A stretch of DNA of 64,000 bases from Sphaerochaetaceae bacterium (lineage in GTDB: Bacteria; Spirochaetota; Spirochaetia; Sphaerochaetales; Sphaerochaetaceae): contig JAKSPE010000001.1 of NCBI GenBank assembly GCA_024405015.1, forward strand, positions 1 through 64,000. Direction: 5' to 3'. The notes under the pieces are model-generated. The model saw only the letters and a program-made list of their open reading frames with translations, searched no databases and was not told where the DNA came from. Both the position numbers and the translations under genes were made by a program. Of the stretch, positions 7,579 through 16,803 are shown one piece after another (the stretch's first letter is position 1; each line of letters begins with the position of its first letter).

Positions 7579-9816
7579 TCACTTCGCCCGATACCTTAGA
7601 ACCTGTTCAATAAGGCCCATCATCTCCCCAGTATCGATCGGTTTTGCGATATGGCCGTTCATGCCGGACTCCAGGGCGTTGTTCTTGTCTTTGGAAAAGG
7701 CATTTGCCGTCATGGCAAGAATCGGGATACAGGCCTTTTCCTTGTCGGACATTCTGCGAATGGTGCGGGAAGCCTCATAGCCGTCCATGTTCGGCATCTG
7801 GACATCCATGAGAACCACATCATAGTAGCCGGCCTGTGCACTGGCGATCATGTTCACACACACGACCCCATCCACTGCCCGTTCCACCTCAAGACCATAT
7901 TCGGTCAGAATCTCAATGGCAATCTCTGCGTTCAGGTCGTTGTCCTCGGCAAGAAGAACACGCTTTCCCTCAAACGAGAACTCAACATCGCTTGTTCGCT
8001 CCTGTGGCAAGACTCCTCTGTCATCAGCAATCTTATGGTAGATGTTTATGGTAAAGCAGGTACCCTTTCCAAGCTCGCTCTGCACCTGGATTTCGCCATC
8101 CATGAGGTCCAGATAGTTTTTGACAATGGCCATGCCAAGGCCGGTACCCTCGATTTTGTTGTCGGTGTAGGTACGCTCGCGGGAGAACTCATTGAACAGA
8201 TGTGGCAGGAAGGTCTCGGAGATTCCGATTCCGGTATCGGCGATGCGAACCTCATAGCGGGCAAAGGCAGGACGGTCGCTTTCGATCTCCTTGACATCGA
8301 AGGAGACCTTTCCACCAGGAAGTGTGTATTTGAACGCATTGGAAAGCAGGTTCAGATAGATTTCTCGAAGCTTCACAGCATCGCACATGATGGTGTTGTG
8401 CTCTACCTCCAAGGTTGAGGTATACCCGATGCCCTTGGTCATCATCTGCTCTTCGAAGATGGAGTTGACCGACTGGATGAACGTATCGACATGGTGAACG
8501 GACTCATCGAGCTGTTCCAGGCTGTTTTCGATTCGTGCCATCTCAAGGACGTTGTTGATCAGAGACAGCAGAAAGTCACTGGAGGTGCGGATCTTGTTGA
8601 TGTAATCCGTACATTTCTGCTTGTCACCGAGGTTCTTTTCCAAAAGGTTCGAGTATCCGATGATGGCGTTCATAGGGGTTCTGATGTCATGGGACATGTT
8701 GTAAAGGAAGGTGGACTTGGCTTTGTTTGCAGCCTCCAGGCTTGAGTTGAGGCTTTCCAGTTCATGGACCTGCTGTGTTGTATCACCCATGTAGCCCGAG
8801 AGGGTTAACGTCTGGTCATAGTCATAGTTCTGCGTTCCTCCGACGGTAAGGTAGATGGTTCCCTTGATCGGATGGTTCCACTCTAAAACGCGGCTTTTTA
8901 CCTCACCTTCTCTCATATCAATGAAGTCGTCAAACGCCTGTTGCTTGGACTTTTCGCTGAGCCTTCCGATGTAGTAGTTGAAAAACTGCGTGGCGTTCAT
9001 GTTGGAGTCCTTTGCGGCAAGGATTTCTTTGAGCTTCTCATTTCCCTTGAGTTTTGTCGGATGGCCCTTGTCATCGAAGGTGACACGCCAAAGGCCGTAG
9101 CCGGCGGAAGAGAAGACCTCGTTGTTGTTCTGAAGTCGCTTTCTGTATTCAGCCTTCTCGTCCTCAACGACAAAGACGTGCAGAATGCAGTTTCCGAGAA
9201 TCAGACCTATGGTATAGAGAGGCACCATAAGGACAACATCCTGCAGAATGACGAAAATGACCATACCGAAGCTGAACGTACAGATGGTGACGTTTCGTCT
9301 GCGTCTAGGGCCTTTGGAACGAAGCGCAACTGCAAGTGTCTGGAATGACACGACCATGAACACCAGAACCTGGATGGCAAAGACCAGATAACGCACAGGA
9401 CCTGGATGAAAGCCATTCTCATCGATCCAGAAGAAATAAGGAACGGCCTCGTTTCCTGCCAAGGCTAGAATCTCACAGACGAAGAAGCCGTTTCCGAAAT
9501 AGGTAAGCCTACGGCCGAACTTATTGCTCTGTCGCAGATACACATTGACGAAGTGACACCAGGCCATAACCGTCAGCGCGAGACAAAGGTAAAAGGCCAT
9601 GGATGCGACATGAAGAGACCTTCTCATATCCAGACGTAGAAACGCTCCCCATAAGGAGTCGACCATGTAGTACAGGAACGTGCTGTAGAGGAACATGCGG
9701 TAAGCCTTACCGTCTTTGCTTCTGTTGGTTCGGACGTTGCGCAGGCTATCGAAGTTGATGATCACGTGAATCGCCATAGCGACGAGACCCATTGCTGAAT
9801 AATATTCACCGTACAA
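7579..9816 (-). CDS. membrane-bound hybrid sensor histidine kinase
   Basis: The 745-residue protein has about seven membrane helices in residues 1-215, a PAS-like linker (230-345), a coiled-coil segment, a HisKA domain with the phosphorylated His at 376 (MSHDIRTPMN), a HATPase domain (ADTGIGI and GTGLGMAIV boxes) and a C-terminal receiver domain (VLLAEDND, phospho-acceptor in VVLMDVQMPNMDG). No HPt domain follows, so phosphate must pass to a separate HPt or response regulator, and none is encoded nearby. The start is TTG at 9816, favoured by AAAGGGG seven bases upstream; an ATG at 9792 is the alternative. The signal sensed is unknown. It lies beside hipBA but has its own reading unit. Confidence 0.85.
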   Translation of the reverse strand: MYGEYYSAMGLVAMAIHVIINFDSLRNVRTNRSKDGKAYRMFLYSTFLYYMVDSLWGAFLRLDMRRSLHVASMAFYLCLALTVMAWCHFVNVYLRQSNKFGRRLTYFGNGFFVCEILALAGNEAVPYFFWIDENGFHPGPVRYLVFAIQVLVFMVVSFQTLAVALRSKGPRRRRNVTICTFSFGMVIFVILQDVVLMVPLYTIGLILGNCILHVFVVEDEKAEYRKRLQNNNEVFSSAGYGLWRVTFDDKGHPTKLKGNEKLKEILAAKDSNMNATQFFNYYIGRLSEKSKQQAFDDFIDMREGEVKSRVLEWNHPIKGTIYLTVGGTQNYDYDQTLTLSGYMGDTTQQVHELESLNSSLEAANKAKSTFLYNMSHDIRTPMNAIIGYSNLLEKNLGDKQKCTDYINKIRTSSDFLLSLINNVLEMARIENSLEQLDESVHHVDTFIQSVNSIFEEQMMTKGIGYTSTLEVEHNTIMCDAVKLREIYLNLLSNAFKYTLPGGKVSFDVKEIESDRPAFARYEVRIADTGIGISETFLPHLFNEFSRERTYTDNKIEGTGLGMAIVKNYLDLMDGEIQVQSELGKGTCFTINIYHKIADDRGVLPQERTSDVEFSFEGKRVLLAEDNDLNAEIAIEILTEYGLEVERAVDGVVCVNMIASAQAGYYDVVLMDVQMPNMDGYEASRTIRRMSDKEKACIPILAMTANAFSKDKNNALESGMNGHIAKPIDTGEMMGLIEQVLRYRAK

Positions 9817-9993
9817 AGTTGGACCCCTTTGTATTACAACGCCAAGTTCAGTATAGGGTCGTTTTCACGGATGCGCAATGACTAGTTGCAACCTCATTTT
9901 CCCAACAATTACCATATACAACGATTGCAAAACCTATCCTCTATCAAAAACATCCTTTACAATGGGTTTATCAGGGTTGGAGAAGGAGAACAC

Positions 9994-11757
9994 ATGGGAC
10001 CACTACAGATCATCGCACTATTGGGAGGCGCAGCACTTTTCCTTTTTGGAATGTCCCTCATGGGAGATGGACTGAAGAAGGTGGCGGGAAACAGTCTTGA
10101 GGTCATCCTCTATCGGCTTTCCGGAACGCCACTGAAAGGCATTCTTCTCGGTACCGGTGTAACGGCTGTGATACAGTCCTCCTCTGCCACTTCCGTCATG
10201 GTGGTCGGCTTTGTGAATGCAGGCATGATGAAGATGAGACAGGCCATTTCCATCATCATGGGTGCCATTATCGGAACCTCCATCACAGGTTGGATCGTCG
10301 CCCTTTCCGACATCGGCGAAGGTGGTGGATTTCTAAGCCTTCTTTCCACAGAGTCCATCGCAGCACTGGTGGCAATCATCGGCATCATCCTCAGAATGTT
10401 CTCGAAAAACCGAACCCACAATCACTTGGGAGATATCCTTCTGGGCTTTGCCGTTCTCATGTTCGGCATGAAAGCCATGACCGATGCCGTGTCAGGACTG
10501 CGCAGTTCCAGCCTCTTTCTGGATGCGGTGACAAAACTGTCCAATCCATTTCTGGGCATTGTGATCGGCGCGCTCTTCACAACCGTGATCCAAAGCGCAT
10601 CCGCCGCAGTCGGTATCCTTCAGGCCATGTCTGCCACAGGAGCCATCACCGTCGCCATCTCTCTTCCGATGCTGATGGGAATCGGAATCGGAGCTGCTGT
10701 TCCAGTGCTGCTTTCAGCCCTAGGCTCCACCGCAAACGGCAAGCGCACAGCTCTTTCCTATCTGATGATTGACGTCGTGGGCGCCGCATTGGTGAGCCTA
10801 CTGTTCTACAGCGCAAACGCCATCGTCGGATTCGGCTTTCTGGAGGACAGTCTCCGAGCAGTAGACATTGCACTTCTTAACACAACCTACCGCGTCATCA
10901 CCATTCTTTTGGTCTCCCCTATGACAAACCTCATGGAGAAGCTTTGCAACCTCCTTGTCAAAGACACCCCACAGCCACAGGACAAGGAACTGGATCAGAT
11001 TGAGCATCTGGAAGAAAGGCTTCTGAACTATCCAGCTCTCGCCATCGAGAATGTGCGCATCACCATAAACGCCATGGCAGAGCTCACAGGAAAGAACATT
11101 GATGATGCCATTTCCCTGTATCGCATTGGCTACAGCGAGCAGGCCTTCGCAGAAGTGGAGCGTATCGAAAGTGTGATTGACCGTTATGAGGACTATATCG
11201 GAACCTATCTTGTGAAGCTTTCAGCGCAGGAGATGGATTCATCGCTTACCAGAACCTTGGGTATCTACCTCCACTCCCTGACCGACTTCGAGCGAATCAG
11301 CGACCATGCCCTGAACATTGCAGAGCGTGTACAGGAGATTGCCCAGAAGAACATCACATTCACAAGCCAGGGCAAACACGAGATGGAGACCCTTCTGGCC
11401 GCCATCAGTGAGATCGTGCACCTCATCGTCTCCTGTTTCCAAAATGGTGATATCACCGATGCCTACAAGGTAGAACCGCTTGAGGAGTGCATCGATGACA
11501 TCTGCGACAAAATGAAGCTCAATCATGTGGAGCGCTTGTCCAGAGGCGAATGCACCCTTCTGAACGGCTACATCTTCAACGATCTTCTTGTCGATCTGGA
11601 AAGGATTTCAGACCACTGTTCCAACACAGCAGCCGTCATGATTGAGATGGAAAACGGCATCATGGGCATCCATGGCTACACAAATGAGACGAAAAGCCAA
11701 AACACCCATGACTTTGAGAAACACTACAAGGAATATCAGCAGAGGTTTCACGTCTGA
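9994..11757 (+). CDS. Na/phosphate cotransporter with PhoU-like domain
   Basis: The 587-residue protein contains two repeated Na/Pi-cotransporter modules with QSS/QSA signatures (VIQSSSATSVMVV and VIQSASAAVGILQ) across about eight membrane segments. A cytoplasmic PhoU-like helical domain follows from about residue 380 (ERISDHALNIAERV, ERISDHCSNTAAVM). It imports phosphate with sodium. The ATG at 9994 is preferred because GGAG lies directly upstream and the membrane-helix sequence starts there; a 36-codon in-frame extension upstream has no such support. Its 3' end overlaps the convergent metallo-beta-lactamase-fold gene by 10 bases. The PhoU-like repeats may link uptake to phosphate state. Confidence 0.88.
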   Translation: MGPLQIIALLGGAALFLFGMSLMGDGLKKVAGNSLEVILYRLSGTPLKGILLGTGVTAVIQSSSATSVMVVGFVNAGMMKMRQAISIIMGAIIGTSITGWIVALSDIGEGGGFLSLLSTESIAALVAIIGIILRMFSKNRTHNHLGDILLGFAVLMFGMKAMTDAVSGLRSSSLFLDAVTKLSNPFLGIVIGALFTTVIQSASAAVGILQAMSATGAITVAISLPMLMGIGIGAAVPVLLSALGSTANGKRTALSYLMIDVVGAALVSLLFYSANAIVGFGFLEDSLRAVDIALLNTTYRVITILLVSPMTNLMEKLCNLLVKDTPQPQDKELDQIEHLEERLLNYPALAIENVRITINAMAELTGKNIDDAISLYRIGYSEQAFAEVERIESVIDRYEDYIGTYLVKLSAQEMDSSLTRTLGIYLHSLTDFERISDHALNIAERVQEIAQKNITFTSQGKHEMETLLAAISEIVHLIVSCFQNGDITDAYKVEPLEECIDDICDKMKLNHVERLSRGECTLLNGYIFNDLLVDLERISDHCSNTAAVMIEMENGIMGIHGYTNETKSQNTHDFEKHYKEYQQRFHV

Positions 11758-13529
11758 TCTTGCAAAGCCTTGAGGAACTGTTCTTTCGGACAAGGCTCGC
11801 CATGGCCTGAGATGCAGGTGTCAAAGTCGAAAGTTTCCAGCTTTTTCAGATAGTCTTTGAGAATGTCTGTGTCATATGGGATGGCTGCAACGTTCTTCTC
11901 AAAGTCCTCTTCGTGCTCGATGTCAAATGTCCACGGCTTTCCGTAAAGGTCCTTGCCGCTGCTGTCGCCAAGAAACAGAACCTTGTCCTGTGGAATGTAG
12001 CAGACCACAGCGTCTTCTGAGTGCGGACCACCCACATGCGACAGAACAACTGTCACATCGCCGAGGTCCAGGGTCTTGGAGCGTTTGAACTCCAGGTCGG
12101 CAGGAACAACCTTGATCTTCTCAGTTCCCTTTGCATATTCGCGCTTCATTTTCTGAAAGCAGAACTCAATCTCACTTCCCTCTTGCACGCGCTTTTGGAT
12201 ATCACATTCCTTCCAACTTAGCGTGCTGAGGTGTCTCAGTTCATCGTTTGTCAGGTTGCTTGCAATGGTGGTGGCATCCGTCCAGGCACAAAGACCAAAG
12301 CTGTGGTCCCAGTGCCAGTGAGAGACTGCAACATATTTTGGCTGAGGTAGATTCAGATATTCGAGATCACTTTGAATCTCTTGGGCATGGTGCTTGGAAG
12401 CTCCAGACTCAAAGAGCAGCGCACCTTTTGTTCCAACAATGTAGCCGATACTCGGGCGGTCGCTGTAATGCTCAGGTGGGCGATAATAGACATGTTTTGT
12501 GAGCTTTCTGAACTTAGGCTCGACCTTCTCAAGCACCCATTTGTATTTGTCAAAGTCCAAAGGAAGACTGTCCTTGTTGTCGTAGGTCTTGAGTTTTACA
12601 ACCTCAACAATCTTGTCTCCACCTTTTGTCGGAACCTTTACCCTGTCGCCAACTTGAAGGTCCATATCCTTCTTATAAAGATAGTCATAGGTTTCATAGG
12701 AGAGGTGGATGAAGCGGACGCAGGCAACATGATACTCTTCGCCGATCAGTTGTAGATTCTCCTCTGCTTCACCTACAATCTGAAACACCTTGAAAGCAAA
12801 GCGATCCAAATCCAAGATATTTCTGTGGCCAAATACTTTTGACCTGCCGTCTTTGAGTGTTATGGAGATATCGGTAGTGGCATCGCAGTAGCCACTTGAC
12901 TCCAGTTCTCGTCCAAGAAGAAAGCCAATGTCTCCACAATCTTCTTCCTTTGAAATCTCAAATGGAATCTTCGACAGAACCTTGCGTCCCTGCATATGCA
13001 TGTAGCAGGCTTTGCGTCCTGGATAGATCTCTAGCACTGACATATCAGGGGCTTTCGGATTCCAGTCCCAGTAGCATCCATAGAAGGCAAAGCGAATGCT
13101 TTTAACGTTATCGGAACTCTTGGCAAAGTCACCAAGGCAGGAAATGTAGTTTCTATTGTAGAAGTCGGAATCCGCATTACGGTTCTTTTCATCAAGTCGT
13201 TTCAATGCCTCAAGCCATTTTGTGATCAGCCCAGATTCCACGAAATCCTCCAGGAAAGTCGGCTCACTGCTGAAATGGTCTGCACGAGTGGATGCCACGA
13301 CCAAAGAGAGAAGTGTCATGCCATCAGCATTCGATGCATCAACCTGCGCCATGAAACCAACTCCCAAATCAATTCGGTGTTTCCGAAGAACGCCCTGATA
13401 GTCAAAAGCATAGCCGTTGTGACCGAATTCGAATCGGGCAAGCTTCTCAACGACAGCATAGAACCTGTCTACATCAAATGTCTTAGGCGTCTTTGAGGCT
13501 TCAATGAATGACGTGATGGTTTCGAACAT
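11748..13529 (-). CDS. multidomain metallo-beta-lactamase-fold hydrolase
   Basis: The 593-residue protein is a fusion. The N-terminal ~100 residues (TLLSLVVASTRADHF, ESGLITKWLEALKRL) resemble DUF6508. The centre has an SH3-like stretch (YDYLYKKDMDLQVGDRVKVP) like the DNA-binding domain of PriA and related proteins. The C-terminal ~220 residues are a metallo-beta-lactamase fold with the metal motif HWHWDH, a later GGPHSEDAVV His, LGDSSG, and a final SGHGEP. It should bind two metals, but the substrate is unclear. ATG 13529 has no Shine-Dalgarno; TATAAT ends six bases before it, predicting a leaderless mRNA. An upstream in-frame start at 13556 would precede that promoter. Confidence 0.75.
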   Translation of the reverse strand: MFETITSFIEASKTPKTFDVDRFYAVVEKLARFEFGHNGYAFDYQGVLRKHRIDLGVGFMAQVDASNADGMTLLSLVVASTRADHFSSEPTFLEDFVESGLITKWLEALKRLDEKNRNADSDFYNRNYISCLGDFAKSSDNVKSIRFAFYGCYWDWNPKAPDMSVLEIYPGRKACYMHMQGRKVLSKIPFEISKEEDCGDIGFLLGRELESSGYCDATTDISITLKDGRSKVFGHRNILDLDRFAFKVFQIVGEAEENLQLIGEEYHVACVRFIHLSYETYDYLYKKDMDLQVGDRVKVPTKGGDKIVEVVKLKTYDNKDSLPLDFDKYKWVLEKVEPKFRKLTKHVYYRPPEHYSDRPSIGYIVGTKGALLFESGASKHHAQEIQSDLEYLNLPQPKYVAVSHWHWDHSFGLCAWTDATTIASNLTNDELRHLSTLSWKECDIQKRVQEGSEIEFCFQKMKREYAKGTEKIKVVPADLEFKRSKTLDLGDVTVVLSHVGGPHSEDAVVCYIPQDKVLFLGDSSGKDLYGKPWTFDIEHEEDFEKNVAAIPYDTDILKDYLKKLETFDFDTCISGHGEPCPKEQFLKALQDQT

Positions 13530-13535
13530 AGGTCT

Positions 13536-13541
13536 ATTATA
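13536..13541 (-). promoter_or_regulatory. -10 element of a predicted leaderless promoter
   Basis: TATAAT on the minus strand ends six bases before ATG 13529 (spacer AGACCT). The -35 is poor. No ribosome-binding site lies between the two. Confidence 0.55.
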
Positions 13542-13562
13542 CCCCAATTTCAGCAATTGGAA

Positions 13563-14228
13563 TCACACCTTTCGGACAACTGCATACAACATGCTGTTGA
13601 AGTTCGGAAGGCATTCTGTCAGTCCACACTCCACGATTACAAGTCCACTTTTCTCGATTTCTTCTTTGAAGTGCTCCGTGTTCACCATTCTGCAGGATGT
13701 ACTGGCCACTTTCATTTTGCCCGTCTCGTGATTACGCTCAACCTCGTTGAATGCAGTTTCGATATCCGTCTGCATTTCCATCTCGCCATCGCCCATGGAG
13801 CATACAAGTGCAAGACCGTTTTCCGTCAGATGGCTGGAGATGAAATTATAGAACGCTGCCCGGTCCTCATCCAGAACAAGCATGTGGATCACTGCCATCG
13901 CATAGATGAAATCAAACTTCTGTTCCACTTTCCCGTTGATGCAATCAAGAACCTGGAAGTTGTCTTTGAAACTAGGATTCTGTTCTTTGCAGTAGCGGAT
14001 GGCCTCTTCGGAAATGTCTGTCGCAAGCAGCCTGCAGCCCTTCTCAAGAACTGCTCTTGCATCTCTGCCCTCACCACAGCCAATCTCGAGCATGCTCTGC
14101 TTCTCAAATCCATACTTCTCAATTGTATCCAGTACGATCTTGGAGCAAACCTCCCCTGCCCAACTGACACCTTTTGCATGGGCAGTAAGGTAACGTTCGT
14201 TGTAGGCTTCGTAGTATTTGCGTGGCAT
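13563..14228 (-). CDS. class I SAM-dependent methyltransferase
   Basis: The 221-residue protein has the Rossmann methyltransferase motif I LEIGCGEGRDA (about 41-51), an acidic motif II region (LLATDISEEAI) and the motif IV-like FDFIYAMAVIH. These features are typical of the Methyltransf_11/25 group acting on small molecules. The substrate cannot be told from sequence. It ends 34 bases before the next start on the same strand, but that gene appears to have its own promoter. An AGGAGC site precedes ATG 14228, and TATACT lies a little further upstream. Confidence 0.8.
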   Translation of the reverse strand: MPRKYYEAYNERYLTAHAKGVSWAGEVCSKIVLDTIEKYGFEKQSMLEIGCGEGRDARAVLEKGCRLLATDISEEAIRYCKEQNPSFKDNFQVLDCINGKVEQKFDFIYAMAVIHMLVLDEDRAAFYNFISSHLTENGLALVCSMGDGEMEMQTDIETAFNEVERNHETGKMKVASTSCRMVNTEHFKEEIEKSGLVIVECGLTECLPNFNSMLYAVVRKV

Positions 14229-14328
14229 TGGTGGGCTCCTAAGTTATAGTATAGCATGTCATGATTGTCCTTGACATATCTGACGATCGCTCGGATTCAA
14301 ATCCATATGAGATGCCTTGATTAACAGA

Positions 14329-14356
14329 AAAGGGATCGGCGTTAACCGATCCCTTT
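14329..14356 (-). terminator. Rho-independent terminator after tRNA-Pro
   Basis: An 11-bp perfect stem (AAAGGGATCGG / CCGATCCCTTT) has a 6-base loop and is followed on the minus strand by TTTTCTGTT. It lies 6 bases past the tRNA 3' end. Confidence 0.8.
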
Positions 14357-14362
14357 CTGTTA

Positions 14363-14435
14363 TCGGGCAGAATGGATTTGAACCATCGACCCTTTGGTCC
14401 CGAACCAAATGCGCTAGCCCCTGCGCTACTGCCCG
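14363..14435 (-). tRNA. tRNA-Pro (anticodon CGG)
   Basis: The 73-nt cloverleaf has a perfect 7-bp acceptor stem (CGGGCAG/CTGCCCG), an anticodon stem TTTGG/CCAAA around loop TTCGGGA, and a GGTTCAAATCC T-arm. CCA is not encoded. It reads CCG proline codons. Confidence 0.92.
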
Positions 14436-14448
14436 AAATTCGTGCTTA

Positions 14449-14477
14449 AATATAGGCCTTTTATTTTCTGTTGTCAA
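14449..14477 (-). promoter_or_regulatory. tRNA-Pro promoter
   Basis: On the minus strand, TTGACA (14472-14477) and TATATT (14449-14454) are separated by 17 bp, a near-consensus sigma-70 type promoter pointing at the tRNA. Confidence 0.8.
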
Positions 14478-14571
14478 CCTAACGATAATTGACAATGCTT
14501 TTCATATAATGGTATTTTTACACAGAGTGCCCCCATTGGGGTTCTAGTATCTTATTATCAAGGGGTCTTCC

Positions 14572-16116
14572 ATGGCAGAGAAGAACGTCTCTTCAGCAAA
14601 AGACAAAGAGCTGAAGGCAGTGGAATCCAAGAAGAAGGCTAACAAAGAGCCAATGACATTCAAGAAGATTATTACAATCGCAATCATTGTAATTCTCGCC
14701 CTCCTTATGGTTGGTGGATTTAGTTATGTCGTAACCATGTTCAACCAGTCAAAGGCTGAAGCAAAGAGCGCTTGGGGTTCCTACAATGGTGAATCCATCG
14801 TCCTCGAGAACAACAATGTTTTCTATAACACACTGGTCAACAATGAGAATTTCCAGATGGCATATCTCACTGGCGACTACAACTCACTCATGTCCATCTA
14901 CTCCAACGCTTACCAGCAGCAGGTTCTCTTCACTGCTCTCAAACAGGAAGCTGAGGCAGCTGGAATCGTCGCACCACAGGACATCGTCGATGACATGATC
15001 CTCGCTTCTGGTGTCTACAACGATGCAGACGGCAACTTCAGTGCAGATGCTTACAAGGCAGCATCTGAGGCTGACAAGCTCACAGTCAACAACTACTACA
15101 AGTCACTCGTTCCATACAGCACAGTTCTCAATGACCTTCAGAGCGCAATCGTTTCTGAGGCAGAGACAGAGTTCGTCGGCAACATCGCTGGTATGGTCAG
15201 AAACTTCGAGTACTTCGTCATCAACTACAACGTCTATCCAGAAGAGAAGGCAATCAAGTTCGCTATGGAGAACGCAAGCCTCTTCGACACTCTTGACCTC
15301 TCCATCCTCACAGCAACTGAAGAGAATGCAAAGCAGGCCTATGAGGCTCTCAAGGCTGGTTCCGATTGGGCAGATGTCGTTGCATCCTACTCCCAGGATT
15401 CCTACAAAGAGACAGCCGGCAAGGTTGGTGAAATCGCTCTCTACGGCATCCTGACAAACCTCGCTGACGAGACACAGGCTGAGGCAATCAAGGCTCTTGC
15501 AGTCGGTTCCTACTCCGAGCCAATCGCAAACCCAAGCGGCGCTTACACAATCTACAAGCTTGACTCCGCAATCAGACCTGCTGACTTCAAGGATGAGATG
15601 ACACTCAGAAGCGTCAAGTACTACATCACAAACAACGACATCGATGATGTCACACCATATGTCCAGGCAGCTATTGAGTCTGCAGCAGCTCTTGCTCAGA
15701 CAGATTTCGAGAAGGCAGCACAGTCCGTCAACGCAGAAATCGTCACAGTTGAGACATCCACAAACAACGTTGCAAACAGCAGCTACTTCGGTGGAATCTC
15801 CTACTACGATGCAAACGGCTATCTTGCAGCAGTCGCTCAGGATCAGGCAGTTTCCAGAGAGCTTTACACAAGCGAGCTCAACCACGTAACAGGTGCTATG
15901 GAAGTTGCAGAAGCTCCTAACACATACGTTGTCGCAAGAGTCACAGACATCGATGACAACAACGACGGTATGAAGTCCATCACAACAATGTTCTATGAGT
16001 ATTACGCAGCATCTCAGCCAGTCAATGACAAGGCCTACGCAATCTTCAACGACGAAAAGTATGTTGATAACTTCTACACACAGTTCTTCTCAACAGTTCT
16101 TGGAAACATGATCTGA
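14572..16116 (+). CDS. SurA/PpiD-like membrane-anchored periplasmic foldase
   Basis: The 514-residue protein has a lysine-rich cytoplasmic tail (1-30), one membrane anchor (about 32-55, IITIAIIVILALLMVGGF) and a large periplasmic part. The latter has a SurA_N-like helical chaperone domain (about 65-200) and a parvulin-type segment (about 255-340, ENAKQAYEALKAGSDWADVVASYSQDS). It probably helps envelope and lipoprotein clients fold. AAGGGG sits six bases before ATG 14572. Codon use is strongly biased (GCA, ATC, CTC, AAG), suggesting high expression. A strong terminator follows, so it is monocistronic. Whether the parvulin domain is catalytically active is uncertain. Confidence 0.78.
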   Translation: MAEKNVSSAKDKELKAVESKKKANKEPMTFKKIITIAIIVILALLMVGGFSYVVTMFNQSKAEAKSAWGSYNGESIVLENNNVFYNTLVNNENFQMAYLTGDYNSLMSIYSNAYQQQVLFTALKQEAEAAGIVAPQDIVDDMILASGVYNDADGNFSADAYKAASEADKLTVNNYYKSLVPYSTVLNDLQSAIVSEAETEFVGNIAGMVRNFEYFVINYNVYPEEKAIKFAMENASLFDTLDLSILTATEENAKQAYEALKAGSDWADVVASYSQDSYKETAGKVGEIALYGILTNLADETQAEAIKALAVGSYSEPIANPSGAYTIYKLDSAIRPADFKDEMTLRSVKYYITNNDIDDVTPYVQAAIESAAALAQTDFEKAAQSVNAEIVTVETSTNNVANSSYFGGISYYDANGYLAAVAQDQAVSRELYTSELNHVTGAMEVAEAPNTYVVARVTDIDDNNDGMKSITTMFYEYYAASQPVNDKAYAIFNDEKYVDNFYTQFFSTVLGNMI

Positions 16117-16144
16117 TTGAACTAAGACATTAAGATACTAACTG

Positions 16145-16173
16145 AGCCGGAGCCAAAAGCTCCGGCTTTTTGT
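16145..16173 (+). terminator. Rho-independent terminator of the foldase gene
   Basis: A 9-bp perfect stem AGCCGGAGC / GCTCCGGCT with a 5-base loop is followed by TTTTTGTTT, 28 bases after the stop codon. Confidence 0.92.
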
Positions 16174-16261
16174 TTCTGTCAGCACCAGAAATGGGATCTT
16201 CACGGAAAGTTCGGGAAAGTCAGTATCTGAAGTCCTTAACTCTTTTATGTCACAGGGTTAC

Positions 16262-16394
16262 GATTGTGTGCAGGCGGTGTGATGCTTGTGCATTCCAGCC
16301 TGCCTGGGCCTGCGGGGCAGGATAGCCCAAGCGAGGCCGGCATGACGTCCTGAAAGGGGTATGCATCAAGCCTTACACGGTCTGCACACATGAG
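16262..16394 (+). repeat. dispersed repeat element, copy A
   Basis: Copy A begins GATTGTG and ends CACATGAG. Shared landmarks with the other copies, in order, are a GATGCNTGTGC block, a GGGCAGGATAGCCC palindrome, a GTCCTGAAAGGGG block and an ATGCATCA block. It faces copy B tail to tail, 166 bp apart. The element is GC-rich and palindromic, like REP/BIME units or a MITE. Confidence 0.75.
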
Positions 16395-16560
16395 TCTTGT
16401 TCCAAAATCGCACTGAATTCAGCCTCTTATGTAGCAAAGTGCTACATATTTTAAAAAAACAAAGGGATTATGGAACAATTGGATGCGAAAGGTAATGGGG
16501 AGGCTTCCTTGGAAGGAGCATATAAAGAATAATCTCATAGATCTGATTGCTCTCATTTTG

Positions 16561-16699
16561 CTCATGTGTATGGGCCATGCAAGGCCTGCTGCATACTCCC
16601 CAAAGGGTCGCAGTCAGGTGCCCGAAGCTGGGCTGTTCTGCCCGCTTGGCACCTGTGACCGCTAGTCTGCACAGGCATCGCAAAGGCCAATCCACAATC
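16561..16699 (-). repeat. dispersed repeat element, copy B
   Basis: In reverse complement this copy also runs from GATTGTGG to CACATGAG. It is closest to copy D (shared GATTGTGGATTGG start and CCCATACACATGAG end). With copy A it forms an inverted pair about 440 bp long overall. Confidence 0.75.
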
Positions 16700-16803
16700 G
16701 CAGATCCACCGAACTTTTCTTAATGAGTCTTTTTCTTTTGTTGGCGATTAAAGAATAGGACTGCCTTCCAGCTATGCCAGAACAGCAGTCCGTACGACGT
16801 TTA

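Larger units (their letters stand above)
16176..16803. other. 628-bp intergenic region holding two repeat-element copies
   Basis: No gene is supported here. The only open frames lie within the repeat copies (16262-16394 and 16561-16699) and have no homology I recognise. The rest is unremarkable AT-rich sequence. Confidence 0.6.

Noticed and set aside
14290..14312. Second T-arm-like sequence (GGATTCAAATCC) near tRNA-Pro.
   Set aside because: No cloverleaf can be built around it. It resembles part of the nearby T-arm by chance or as a small relic.
15103..15885. A 260-codon frame antisense to the foldase gene.
   Set aside because: It mirrors the strong codon bias of the real gene. Cys/Leu/Val-rich shadow frames of this kind also occur opposite several other genes here.
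16468..16695. Short frames inside repeat copies B and D.
   Set aside because: They follow repeat sequence, have no ribosome-binding site, and the copies have drifted without preserving a frame.
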